Shown here: positions 8,921 through 18,230 of the stretch, in pieces
Layout of the letters: the number at the start of each line of letters is the position of its first letter
Numbering within the stretch: the first letter of the stretch is position 1
Source of the DNA: Acidaminobacter sp.
Lineage (GTDB): Bacteria; Bacillota; Clostridia; Peptostreptococcales; Acidaminobacteraceae
Assembly: GCF_030247605.1 (NCBI RefSeq)
Contig: NZ_JAOTSB010000025.1
Coordinates: 1 to 37,971 of the forward strand
Direction of reading: 5' to 3'
Length of the DNA: 37,971 nt
Position numbers and translations under genes: made by a program
The notes under the pieces: generated by a model
The model's input: the letters and a program-made list of their open reading frames with translations, nothing else
Database searches by the model: none
Told to the model about the DNA's origin: nothing

Positions 8921-8938
8921 TTATGAATTTTTTAACAA
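8921..8938. promoter_or_regulatory. Rex-like operator upstream of the hydrogenase operon
   Basis: TTATGAATTTTTTAACAA matches the clostridial Rex consensus TTGTTAA-N4-TTAACAA at 12 of 14 fixed positions, with a perfect right half. Rex is the NADH/NAD+-sensing repressor that controls fermentation and hydrogenase genes in many Firmicutes. A second imperfect copy, TTGTTAA-ATAA-TCTTCAA (11 of 14), lies at 9059-9076, and a half site TTCACAA (9093-9099) overlaps the predicted -35. The region is AT-rich, so some matching is expected by chance. Confidence 0.45.
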
Positions 8939-9092
8939 AGGTTTAACAGGGTTTAAATTTTATAAAATTTAAGATGCCTGGCCTAAAATTGTGTGAAAAT
9001 TGTAACGATTTCGACTAAAAATATTGAAAGCGTTGGAAAAGCTGAATTCTTAAATTATTTGTTAAATAATCTTCAATTTCTATTATTTATTA

Positions 9093-9122
9093 TTCACAAA
9101 ACCAGAGGGTCAGTGATATAAT
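9093..9122 (+). promoter_or_regulatory. Promoter of the hydrogenase operon (extended -10)
   Basis: TTCACA (9093-9098; 5 of 6 matches to TTGACA), an 18-base spacer and a perfect TATAAT (9117-9122) preceded by TGA, i.e. an extended -10. Transcription would start near 9129, ~48 bases before hndA. The rest of 8798-9176 is AT-rich with no gene visible. Confidence 0.75.
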
Positions 9123-9176
9123 GATTTTGTTCATTTATTCTATCAGAGTTCGAATTGTTGAAAGGAAGGTGCAATA

Positions 9177-9707
9177 ATGGCGAAGGCATTGGCACAGATC
9201 CCAACTGTGAGTGTTAAAGATTTGCCAAAGGAATTGTTCGATCAACTTGACGGTTACATCCAGACACTCGAAGACAAAAAAGGCTCTTTGATTCACGTAC
9301 TTCACCGGGCGCAGCATCTCTTCGGTTATCTGCCTAAGGAAGTCATGTTGTTCGTCGCAAGGCGGCTTGACATTCCAGCGGCCAACGTCTTTGGTGTCGT
9401 CAGCTTCTACTCGTTCTTCACGACGAACCCAGTAGGCGAACATGTCGTTTCAGTTTGCATGGGAACAGCATGCTTTGTTCGCGGCGCTGACAAAATCCTT
9501 CATGAGTTCAAAGCCAAGCTCGGCATCTCTACCGGCGAAACAACACCTGACATGCTCTTCACATTGAAAGACGTTCGTTGCGTTGGCGCATGCGGCCTTG
9601 CACCGATCGTTCTCGTCGGCGACAAGGTTTATGGCCGTGTCAAGCTTGACGAAGTCGATGGCATCATTAACGCTTATGTTGTTAAGAACTTCGGAAAGGA
9701 GCAATAA
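9177..9707 (+). CDS. hndA: Hydrogenase subunit, NuoE-like thioredoxin-fold [2Fe-2S] protein
   Basis: 176 residues. A four-helix N-terminal part (~15-85, with LPKEVMLFVARRLDIP and VVSFYSFFTTNP) is followed by a thioredoxin-like ferredoxin domain with cluster ligands Cys94, Cys99 (VCMGTACFVRG) and Cys135, Cys139 (RCVGACGLAP). It is homologous to NuoE, HydC and HndA, and carries electrons between the flavin subunit and the catalytic subunit of the soluble bifurcating hydrogenase. AAAGGAAGG precedes the ATG. It is the first gene of a four-gene operon and is followed after one base by the next ORF. The symbol follows the Desulfovibrio hndABCD order; hydC would serve equally. Confidence 0.93.
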   Translation: MAKALAQIPTVSVKDLPKELFDQLDGYIQTLEDKKGSLIHVLHRAQHLFGYLPKEVMLFVARRLDIPAANVFGVVSFYSFFTTNPVGEHVVSVCMGTACFVRGADKILHEFKAKLGISTGETTPDMLFTLKDVRCVGACGLAPIVLVGDKVYGRVKLDEVDGIINAYVVKNFGKEQ

Positions 9708-9708
9708 A

Positions 9709-10101
9709 ATGGCGATTAAATCTCTTGAAGATCTCAAACGTATCCGCGAGGAGTCCCAGAAAAAAGTTAACCTTCGTGAAACCGGCGAATCCACTGACGA
9801 CATCGTAGAGCTTATGGTTGGCATGGCGACTTGCGGCATTGCTGCAGGCGCACGTGAAACCCTCAGCGCGCTTTTGGATGAAACTGAAAAGCAAGGTCTC
9901 ACCAACATTCGCATTGTTCAGGTTGGATGCCTTGGCTACTGCCATAGCGAACCAACCGTACAGGTTAACCTTCCCGGCCATGAACCAATAATCTTCGGCA
10001 AAGTGGACGACAAGCGCGCCAGAGAAATCGTCACGCGTTATGTTTTGCACAATGAAATGCTCGAAGACAGTGTCGTCATCAACACATTTGTGAAAGCATA
10101 A
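9709..10101 (+). CDS. hndB: Hydrogenase subunit, HndB-like thioredoxin-fold ferredoxin
   Basis: 130 residues. The start is ATG 9709, one base after the hndA stop, with GGAAAGGAG upstream. The N-terminal ~25 residues are charged and helical (SLEDLKRIREESQKKV). A small ferredoxin-like domain follows with Cys42 (MATCGIAAGARE) and Cys74/Cys78 (GCLGYCHSEP). Only three cysteines are visible where the thioredoxin-like ferredoxin fold usually supplies four ligands, so cluster binding here may need a non-Cys ligand. In Desulfovibrio the HndB subunit of the NADP/NAD-dependent [FeFe]-hydrogenase occupies the same place. The gene lies between the NuoE-like and NuoF-like genes, and its ending is 29 bases from the next start. 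Confidence 0.88.
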   Translation: MAIKSLEDLKRIREESQKKVNLRETGESTDDIVELMVGMATCGIAAGARETLSALLDETEKQGLTNIRIVQVGCLGYCHSEPTVQVNLPGHEPIIFGKVDDKRAREIVTRYVLHNEMLEDSVVINTFVKA

Positions 10102-10130
10102 ATCAAAGGAACAGCGAAGGAGGGTAATTT

Positions 10131-11921
<1,791 letters not shown>

Positions 11922-11939
11922 TTTGGAGGTGGAATGTAG

Positions 11940-13682
11940 ATGATTAAACTGACGATTAACGATACCCCAATCGCGGTGCCAAAAGGGACGACCATCCTGG
12001 AAGCTGCACGCACCCTGGGGATTCACATACCTACGCTCTGCCATATGGACCTTCATATGGATCAGTTCGGTGTTGTCAACCAGGCGTCCTCCTGCCGTGT
12101 GTGTACGGTAGAGGTACAAGGCCGTCCTGCGCTTGTCACTGCTTGTTCTGAGAAAGTTACAGACGGTATGCATGTTTCGACACATACGCCGCGCGCCATC
12201 ACTGCTCGCCGTATGTCGGTGGAACTCCTGCTCTCCAACCACCCTAAAGATTGCCTTATGTGCCCTAAAAACCTGGAGTGCGATCTCCAGAAGCTTGCTG
12301 CGGACCTCGGCGTTCGCGACATTAAATGGGCTGGCGAGCGCATCGACTTTGAAAAGGACGAGTCTTCCGGCGCCATCGTGAAGGACCCTAACAAGTGCGT
12401 CATGTGCCGCCGCTGCGAAACTATGTGCAACGAGGTTCAGACCTGCGGTATTCTGTCTGCGGTCAACCGCGGCTTCAATACTTTTGTAGGGCCTGCTTTC
12501 AACCTCGACATGAAAGAAACTTCATGTACGTATTGCGGCCAGTGCGTCGCGGTGTGTCCGACAGCTGCGCTTACTGAAAACAACGATATCCATAAGGTCT
12601 GGCGCGAGATCAACAACCCTAACAAACATGTTATCGTTCAGGTTGCGCCTGCGATCCGTGTCGCTGTAGGTGAACTCTTCGACATGCCGGCGGGATCCAT
12701 CTCGACAGGCAAACTTGCGACCTCCCTCAGACGCCTTGGATTTGATGCGGTGTATGATACGGACTTCGCAGCGGACCTCACAATTCTTGAGGAAGCCTCC
12801 GAACTCGTTCACCGTATTCAACACGGCGGCGTGCTTCCAATTCTCACGAGCTGCTGCCCGGCTTGGGTTCAGTTCTTTGAGCATCAATATCCTGATATGC
12901 TGGACATTCCTTCTACCTGTAAATCTCCACAGATCATGTTTGGCGCTCTTGCAAAGACTTACTACGCTGAGAAAAAAGGCATTGACCCTAAAGATATTGT
13001 TGTCGTATCTGTCATGCCTTGTATCGCGAAGAAAGCGGAAGCCAAACGTACAGAACTTTCCCACCATGAGCTCCAGAACGTCGACTATGTCCTCACAACC
13101 CGTGAGTACGGCCTCATGCTGAAAGAAGCGTGCATAGACTTCGCTAACCTTCCAGAAGGCGACTTCGATCATATGCTCGGTGAATCTACCGGCGCGTCAG
13201 TCATCTTTGGTACAACCGGCGGTGTAATTGAGGCTGCTGCACGTACAGCATATGAGTGGCTGACAGGCGAAACCCTTGAGCAAGTGGAGCTGACTCAGCT
13301 TCGCGGCCTTGACGGCATCCGTTCCGGCAAAGTTCAGATTGGTGACCTTGAGCTGAATATTGGTATCGCTCATGGCCTCGGCAATGCCAGAAAGCTTCTC
13401 GACAGCATTAAAGCAGGCGAGTGCAACTTCCAGGCAATCGAAATCATGGCTTGCCCAGGCGGCTGTATTGGCGGCGGCGGACAGCCGTATCACCATGGTG
13501 ATATGGAAATCATCCGCAAGCGTCAGATCGCGATCTACCAGGAAGACCGCAACAAGACCAAGCGTAAATCCCATGAGAACCAGGAAGTCCTTGATCTCTA
13601 TGAGAAGTACCTTGGCAAGCCTTATGGCGAAAAAGCGCACGAGTTGCTCCATACGCACTACGTGGCAAAAGAGAAAATCTAA
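11940..13682 (+). CDS. hndD: [FeFe]-hydrogenase catalytic subunit, bifurcating type
   Basis: 580 residues. The N-terminus is a plant-type [2Fe-2S] domain (Cys34, 52, 55, 69), then the His/Cys [4Fe-4S] motif with His101, Cys105, Cys108, Cys114, then two [4Fe-4S] clusters (Cys153/156/159/163 and Cys196/199/202/206). The H-cluster domain has all three signatures: L1 TSCCPAW (303-309, with catalytic-relay Cys306), L2 MPCIAKKAE (Cys361) and L3 EIMACPGGCIGGGGQP (Cys505, Cys509). A C-terminal small-subunit-like tail follows. It is the HydA/HndD catalyst for proton reduction, cytosolic with no Tat signal. The HydE/F/G maturases are not in the window. The gene ends 30 bases before a strong terminator. 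Confidence 0.97.
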   Translation: MIKLTINDTPIAVPKGTTILEAARTLGIHIPTLCHMDLHMDQFGVVNQASSCRVCTVEVQGRPALVTACSEKVTDGMHVSTHTPRAITARRMSVELLLSNHPKDCLMCPKNLECDLQKLAADLGVRDIKWAGERIDFEKDESSGAIVKDPNKCVMCRRCETMCNEVQTCGILSAVNRGFNTFVGPAFNLDMKETSCTYCGQCVAVCPTAALTENNDIHKVWREINNPNKHVIVQVAPAIRVAVGELFDMPAGSISTGKLATSLRRLGFDAVYDTDFAADLTILEEASELVHRIQHGGVLPILTSCCPAWVQFFEHQYPDMLDIPSTCKSPQIMFGALAKTYYAEKKGIDPKDIVVVSVMPCIAKKAEAKRTELSHHELQNVDYVLTTREYGLMLKEACIDFANLPEGDFDHMLGESTGASVIFGTTGGVIEAAARTAYEWLTGETLEQVELTQLRGLDGIRSGKVQIGDLELNIGIAHGLGNARKLLDSIKAGECNFQAIEIMACPGGCIGGGGQPYHHGDMEIIRKRQIAIYQEDRNKTKRKSHENQEVLDLYEKYLGKPYGEKAHELLHTHYVAKEKI

Positions 13683-13712
13683 TTTTGCAGCCTGAGGGCT
13701 GTGTTATAGTGA

Positions 13713-13744
13713 CCGTGCTTCGAGAGATCGAAGCACGGTTTTTT
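13713..13744 (+). terminator. Rho-independent terminator of the hydrogenase operon
   Basis: CCGTGCTTCG (13713-13722) and CGAAGCACGG (13729-13738) form a perfect 10-bp stem with loop AGAGAT, followed by six T. Confidence 0.95.
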
Positions 13745-13818
13745 CTTTGTATTAAGATATTAAGGTGAGGAATATTGAATTGTATAGAATTGTGTGAAGC
13801 TCTGGTACCAATGTGAAT

Positions 13819-13883
13819 TTGGGGACGCGGACAAAAACAAAATTTATCCGCGTCCCCGAGTTCGTTTTTGTCCGCGTCCCCAA
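13819..13883. repeat. REP-like palindromic element with perfect 20-bp arms
   Basis: TTGGGGACGCGGACAAAAAC (13819-13838) is perfectly complementary to 13864-13883. The 25-base centre contains a third GC-rich block, TCCGCGTCCCC (13847-13857), which also pairs with the left arm, so two alternative hairpins are possible. The GGGGACGCGGACAAAA core resembles the 'GGGGAC...' REP-type repeats linked to IS200-like (RAYT) transposases in Clostridia and other bacteria. No transposase is present here. Around it, 13745-13818 and 13884-14100 are AT-rich with no gene visible. Confidence 0.85.
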
Positions 13884-14147
13884 CAAAAAGTGAAAGTCAA
13901 CTTGGCGGATCGTGAATAAGCTGCTCTCAATTTATGCAATTTTCATCCAATTTGAAGTCGAAATTGTAAATTTTTCGTGTTTTTGAATTGCGTGTGTCTG
14001 TTTTACAGGATGAAACGCTTTGCTTTCACCGCAATAGAGCGGAATGACCATATTTTATAATCTTGCACATCGATTTTACCTGAGATTTGAACGTGAAATT
14101 AGGCTATCATGATTGAATCGTTGGATTTTGCAAGTCTTCTGGCTTTT

Positions 14148-14179
14148 TATAATCAGAGGACTATAATAGAGGTTATAGT
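14148..14179 (+). promoter_or_regulatory. Promoter region of the V/A-ATPase operon with an operator-like inverted repeat
   Basis: Two TATAAT boxes lie at 14148-14153 and 14162-14167, with only weak -35 matches upstream. The second is embedded in a perfect inverted repeat ACTATAA-TAGAGG-TTATAGT (14160-14179). A repressor bound there would cover the -10 and the start point, which would be near 14174. With no good -35, an activator or an alternative sigma factor is also possible. Confidence 0.45.
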
Positions 14180-14247
14180 ATTTCTCAGGATCCCCAAGGG
14201 AAGTTCTCAGGTATTCGAATACCTGGCTTTGGGCGTCTTGAGAAATA
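14179..14247 (+). promoter_or_regulatory. Structured 5' leader of the V/A-ATPase operon
   Basis: Three nested helices are visible. The outer one is TATTTCTCAGGA (14179-14190) with TCTTGAGAAATA (14236-14247), 12 bp with one G-U. The middle one is CCCAA (14193-14197) with TTGGG (14229-14233). The inner one is the 18-base palindrome CAGGTATTCGAATACCTG (14208-14225). The structure begins within a few bases of the predicted transcript start and ends 31 bases before the first gene's start. It matches no riboswitch, T-box or leader family I know and has no T-run after it. Confidence 0.55.
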
Positions 14248-14277
14248 AAGTTGAATCTGGAAAGGTGGCGCATCGAG

Positions 14278-14613
14278 TTGAAATCCAAAGCCATCGAAAG
14301 AACCCTGGCGAGAATTTTGGAAATCGATTACCAGGGCGTACGGCTTGAGAAACAAAAAGAGGAACAACGCGAAGAAAAAGAACGTGACTTGAAAAAGCTT
14401 CAGCGGGACATGGAAGCAGATTACATGCATGAAGCCAGAAAGGAAGCCAAGAAGCTCTATGACGAGATCGTTGGACAAGCGGATGCAGAGGTCCACCGAA
14501 TTAGAGAAGACGGTGTCCGCGAGAACCAGAGAATCAGAGCCTTGGTGGACCAGAACAGGGAAACTCTGCTTAGAAAAGCGTTTGAAATGACTATCATCAG
14601 TGCCAAAGAATGA
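14278..14613 (+). CDS. V/A-type ATPase peripheral-stalk subunit G/H (coiled coil)
   Basis: 111 residues from TTG 14278, chosen because AAAGGTGG lies 9 bases upstream. An in-frame TTG at 14251 has no such signal and would overlap the leader structure. The sequence is almost entirely charged coiled coil (EKQKEEQREEKERDLKKL ... DMEADYMHEARKEAKKLYDE), as in archaeal AhaH and bacterial NtpF/VatG stalk subunits of ~100 residues, which pair with subunit E to form the stator. It is first in the nine-gene operon and 19 bases ahead of subunit C. The identity rests mostly on composition, length and operon position. Confidence 0.75.
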   Translation: MKSKAIERTLARILEIDYQGVRLEKQKEEQREEKERDLKKLQRDMEADYMHEARKEAKKLYDEIVGQADAEVHRIREDGVRENQRIRALVDQNRETLLRKAFEMTIISAKE

Positions 14614-14632
14614 CACAGGGGGGACTGGAGCA

Positions 14633-15679
14633 ATGAGCAATGTGCGCAAATTTGCTGCCGTCAACGTGAAGGTGCGTGCCCTTGAAGGTCAGCTTCTGAA
14701 GGATCAGGACTACTATAAATTGCTGCTGCTGGATCACGTGGACGAGGTGGTGGACTACCTGCGTCAGGAAACCTGGTATGCTGCTATTTTGCCGGAAGCC
14801 AGGAAAGTCGACATCATCGAGCTCGAAGGCCGCTTTGAGCGCAATGCTTTCGAAAAGCACGAAAAGCTGTACCACTATTTCACGGACGCCTACAGAGAGT
14901 ACTTTAAAGTCCTGTTGATGCGGTATGAAATTGAGAACCTGAAATTGTTTCTGCGCATGGTGATCCGCCGCGAAAGTCTCATCAGCATCACGGATCACTT
15001 AATCATCCCGCACATTTATTCGGAACTGGACTACGGGAAAATCAGCGAGGCGACCTCCCTGGACGAGCTGTCCGCCGCGCTGGCCGGGACGGAATACCAG
15101 CAGCTGATTGAGTACTACAAGGATGAAGAGCCCACCAGAATGATGTTTTACGTCGAGATGAACCTGGACCGCCTCTATTTCAAAAAGCTGTCCCAACGCA
15201 CCGAAAAGCTCGATGCAGCAGATCAGCAGGCCATTGGAGAAGTATTGCAGCGGAATATAGATATGCTCAATATCCAGTGGGTGTACAGAGGCAGGCGGTA
15301 TTATCAGCTGTTGCCGGAGGAGATCCTGAACTACACGCTGCTTAACGGCAAATACTTTACTTATAAACGGCTCAAAGAGCTGTGCTACCTGCCTTCCCTG
15401 GACGATATCAGCCGGGTGCTGCGGGCATCGCCCTACGGCTTTATGTTTGAGCAAACAGAGCACTTTGAATTGAACTTTGAAATCCTGATGGACCGGTATC
15501 TTTACAAGCTGTTCGACAAACTGCGCATGGAATACCCCATGACAATCACGGAGCCCATGGTCTATCTTCACAGGCTCGAGTACGAAATGCGCGACCTGTT
15601 CACTATTGTCGAATCCAAACGCTATAACATCAGCAGCGAGGCCTGCCGGAAATTCTTAATAAGGGAACTGAGGGGGTGA
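14633..15679 (+). CDS. ntpC: V/A-type ATPase subunit C (central-stalk socket, d-like)
   Basis: 348 residues from ATG 14633, with AGGGGGG about 9 bases upstream (an upstream ATG does not exist in frame). The all-helical, charged sequence (VKVRALEGQLLKDQDYYKLL, YREYFKVLLMRYEIENLKLFLRM, YRGRRYYQLLPEEILNYTLL, RYLYKLFDKLR) fits subunit C/d of V/A-ATPases, the funnel linking the D/F central stalk to the K-ring. The family is usually ~330-360 residues. In many operons C lies after E; here it precedes I, with only 6 bases between them, so the C and I products are likely coupled. Confidence 0.88.
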   Translation: MSNVRKFAAVNVKVRALEGQLLKDQDYYKLLLLDHVDEVVDYLRQETWYAAILPEARKVDIIELEGRFERNAFEKHEKLYHYFTDAYREYFKVLLMRYEIENLKLFLRMVIRRESLISITDHLIIPHIYSELDYGKISEATSLDELSAALAGTEYQQLIEYYKDEEPTRMMFYVEMNLDRLYFKKLSQRTEKLDAADQQAIGEVLQRNIDMLNIQWVYRGRRYYQLLPEEILNYTLLNGKYFTYKRLKELCYLPSLDDISRVLRASPYGFMFEQTEHFELNFEILMDRYLYKLFDKLRMEYPMTITEPMVYLHRLEYEMRDLFTIVESKRYNISSEACRKFLIRELRG

Positions 15680-15685
15680 AGCTGA

Positions 15686-17671
15686 ATGGCCGTTGAAAAA
15701 ATGAGCATGGTGAATCTGGTGGCGGATTTGGCGCTGCTGGACGACGTGCTTAAAGAGATTGCTCTGTTTGAGCGCATTCAGCTCGTCAACGCGTATCACG
15801 AGATCGAAGAAAGCAACTTCAGGCTCAGCATGGTGGATGAGAATCGCGACGAAATATTGAACATGTGCCGCATTGAGCCTTACAAAACTCAAGTGGATCC
15901 AAAAGCGCTGATGGAAAAAGCCGAGAAGCTCCTTATGATGCTGGACCTTGAGAAGAAAATTGACAGCGCCTATCTTGAAGATCCTGTGTGGGACTGGACG
16001 CTGGAGCGGGTAGAGACGCAGATCGACCTCTTTACTGACGAAGTCAGCGGCGCCTACAGCGTCTTATCAGCACTTCGGGAAGAACGCGTCCATCTCAAAG
16101 AACTGGAATGTCTTGGAAAGCTTCAGGAAACAGAGGTCGACCTCGAAGAGATTACCACTATGGAGCATTTCTCTGCCAGACTCGGGGTGCTTTCAAAGGA
16201 AAACAGATATAAGCTGTCGCTGAACTATGAGAATATCACCGCAGTGGTCATGCACCTGGACACCATTGATCGCGGAGAAGCTGAACTGATCATTTCGCCC
16301 AAAGAGCTCGATGCCGAAACGGATCGCATTCTAAGGTCGGTCTATTTTGAGGAGATTCCTATCCCGGACGCCTATAAAGTCAAAGCACCAGAAGCACTGC
16401 GCAGGATTCGTGTGCGCCAGGATGAAATCGAAGTCGAAATGGCTGCGAAGCTCAGAGAGCTTGAAGTCTTTAAGCGCTCCTATCAAAATCAGATTCAGGC
16501 CAGCATCAATGCTTTGGCTCTGGAACGGGTTAAAGTAAAAATGCGGCGCAGCATTGCCACGACCCGGAATTTCTTTTATCTGGCCGGCTGGATCCCGGAA
16601 CGGGATGAAGCCGATTTCGAGGAACGGGTCAAAATCCTCGGGCCGGGAACAATAGTTTTGTTCAACGATACGAGCAACGCAATCGAGAAGCACACACCGC
16701 CAACGCTGCTCAAGAACCGATGGCTGGTCAGGCCTTTCGAGATGCTGGTCAACATGTATGGCACACCCGCATACAACGAGACAGATCCTACGGTCTTTTT
16801 CGGACTCACCTATATGACCCTGTTCGGCGCCATGTTTGGCGACCTGGGTCAAGGCATTGTGCTCTTTCTGGCGGGGATGGTGCTGACGAGAAAAAATCCT
16901 GAAAACTTGTACTTCCATATTTTAGCCAGACTTGGCATCAGTTCGGCCTTCTTCGGGTTCTTTTATGACAGCTTTTTCGGTTATGAGCACCTGATTTCAA
17001 AATTATTTCCATTCATGCCGTTCTTAAGACCTATTGAGAACATCAACACCATATTGGGTGTATCGGTAGGTGTCGGGGTCTTTTTATTGATCATAAGCTT
17101 TGCTTACAGCATCCTCAACAAGCTGCGGATTGGAGATGTGAAGGAAGGCTGGCTTGGCCGCAATGGCGTTGCCGGACTCATTCTGTATCTCACCCTGATT
17201 CAGGCGGTGCTGAACGTAGCCTTTGATCTGCCAGGACTGCCAACGCTCATGACAGTGGTGCTCGTTATGGCCAGCGTGGGCGCCATCATTGGGCGAGAGC
17301 CTTTGGCCAACCTGTTGAAGGGCGCGCGGCCGCTCTATCACGAAAAAGTTTCGGAGTACTACGTGGAAAGCGGCTTTGATATCCTGGAAACTTTCCTGAG
17401 CTTCCTGTCCAACAGCATTTCCTTCATTCGTGTAGGCGCTTTCGCCCTCAACCACGTCGGATTGTTTGTCGCCTTCCACACCATGGGTGCACTGATCGGG
17501 AACCTGGGCGGTGAAATCCTGATGTTTTTCCTGGGCAACCTCATAGTCATTTTCCTTGAGGGGCTGATCGTCATGATCCAGGGGCTTCGATTGATGTATT
17601 ACGAGCTGTTCAGCAAATATTATTCCGGAGATGGCGAAGCCTTTGATCCGGTTAGATTTCAAGAGGTTTAA
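15686..17671 (+). CDS. ntpI: V/A-type ATPase membrane subunit I (a-like stator)
   Basis: 661 residues. The N-terminal ~340 residues are cytosolic and helical, attaching to the peripheral stalks. The C-terminal half has about seven to eight membrane helices, starting near FFGLTYMTLFGAMFGDLGQG and including LARLGISSAFFGFFYDSFFGYE, FLSFLSNSISFIRVGAFALNHVG and FFLGNLIVIFLEGLIVMIQGLRLMYYELFSKYY. The last helices carry the family's conserved Arg (QGLRLMYYELF) facing the K-ring ion site. A GAGGGGGTGA Shine-Dalgarno precedes the ATG. A terminator-like hairpin begins 10 bases after its stop. Confidence 0.95.
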   Translation: MAVEKMSMVNLVADLALLDDVLKEIALFERIQLVNAYHEIEESNFRLSMVDENRDEILNMCRIEPYKTQVDPKALMEKAEKLLMMLDLEKKIDSAYLEDPVWDWTLERVETQIDLFTDEVSGAYSVLSALREERVHLKELECLGKLQETEVDLEEITTMEHFSARLGVLSKENRYKLSLNYENITAVVMHLDTIDRGEAELIISPKELDAETDRILRSVYFEEIPIPDAYKVKAPEALRRIRVRQDEIEVEMAAKLRELEVFKRSYQNQIQASINALALERVKVKMRRSIATTRNFFYLAGWIPERDEADFEERVKILGPGTIVLFNDTSNAIEKHTPPTLLKNRWLVRPFEMLVNMYGTPAYNETDPTVFFGLTYMTLFGAMFGDLGQGIVLFLAGMVLTRKNPENLYFHILARLGISSAFFGFFYDSFFGYEHLISKLFPFMPFLRPIENINTILGVSVGVGVFLLIISFAYSILNKLRIGDVKEGWLGRNGVAGLILYLTLIQAVLNVAFDLPGLPTLMTVVLVMASVGAIIGREPLANLLKGARPLYHEKVSEYYVESGFDILETFLSFLSNSISFIRVGAFALNHVGLFVAFHTMGALIGNLGGEILMFFLGNLIVIFLEGLIVMIQGLRLMYYELFSKYYSGDGEAFDPVRFQEV

Positions 17672-17680
17672 GAGGTAGTT

Positions 17681-17712
17681 TCTTTTCCCTTCGGGAAAAG
17701 ACCGTTTTTTTT
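17681..17712 (+). terminator. Internal terminator-like hairpin between ntpI and ntpK
   Basis: TCTTTTCCC (17681-17689) and GGGAAAAGA (17693-17701) form a 9-bp stem around TTC, with a UUCG-type alternative loop. CCG and then eight T (17705-17712) follow. It has the form of an intrinsic terminator but lies inside the operon, 57 bases before ntpK. No convincing promoter is visible between it and ntpK. Confidence 0.75.
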
Positions 17713-17768
17713 GCTCAGCGGCTAATGCCCCGCATTCGCATAAAAAAGCTAACAAGGAGGAGACTAGC

Positions 17769-18194
17769 ATGCAAATTTTGCTTGGATTGAATGTTTTACT
17801 TGTGATTGGAACGGTTTTGGCAGGTGTGTATCATTATTTTGGTGAAGGCTTGAAGGAAAAGAAACAGTTGAAGCGCATCATGCGCTGGAATATTGCGATC
17901 TTCGCACCGGTCATGATGATCGCCATTGGACTTGTTGTGCCGGATATCGCCTACGCGGCGGAAACCGGTGCCGCATCCTCTGCCAGCGGCCTGGGGTTTA
18001 TTGCGGCGGCGCTGTGTACGGGTCTTGCGACCATCGGCGCGGGTTATGCTGTTGGCGCGGTTGGATCCTCAGCCCTTGGCGCGGTCTCCGAGGACTCGAA
18101 AATCCTCGGTAAAACCCTGATCTTCGTTGGTCTTGCAGAGGGAATCGCCATATACGGTCTGATCATTTCCATTCTGATTCTTGGCCGATTGTAG
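17769..18194 (+). CDS. ntpK: V/A-type ATPase proteolipid subunit K (c-ring) with N-terminal extension
   Basis: 141 residues with four predicted membrane segments (~2-22, 41-62, 75-100, 114-140). The second half is a proteolipid hairpin: GLATIGAGYAVGAVGSSALG, the polar loop SEDSKILGK, then FVGLAEGIAIYGLIIS with ion-binding Glu124. The first half is not a repeat of this hairpin; residues 41-64 end in DIAYAAE and look like a signal sequence. The Gln that helps bind Na+ in Na+-type rings (VGQGYA) is Ala91 here, and the residue after Glu124 is Gly. The Shine-Dalgarno AACAAGGAGGAG is the strongest in the operon, suiting a subunit needed in many copies. Confidence 0.9.
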   Translation: MQILLGLNVLLVIGTVLAGVYHYFGEGLKEKKQLKRIMRWNIAIFAPVMMIAIGLVVPDIAYAAETGAASSASGLGFIAAALCTGLATIGAGYAVGAVGSSALGAVSEDSKILGKTLIFVGLAEGIAIYGLIISILILGRL

Positions 18195-18230
18195 TCCGAA
18201 CCACAGCGCCATCAGAAGGGAGCGGTTCGT

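Noticed and set aside
9025..9038. cre-like (CcpA) site TGAAAGCGTTGGAA before the hydrogenase
   Set aside because: The right half fails at two consensus positions and single half-matches are common in this AT-rich region.
14109..14348. Open frame of 79 codons before the first ATPase gene
   Set aside because: It runs through the inverted repeat and structured leader, overlaps the G/H gene in another frame, and has no Shine-Dalgarno or family resemblance.
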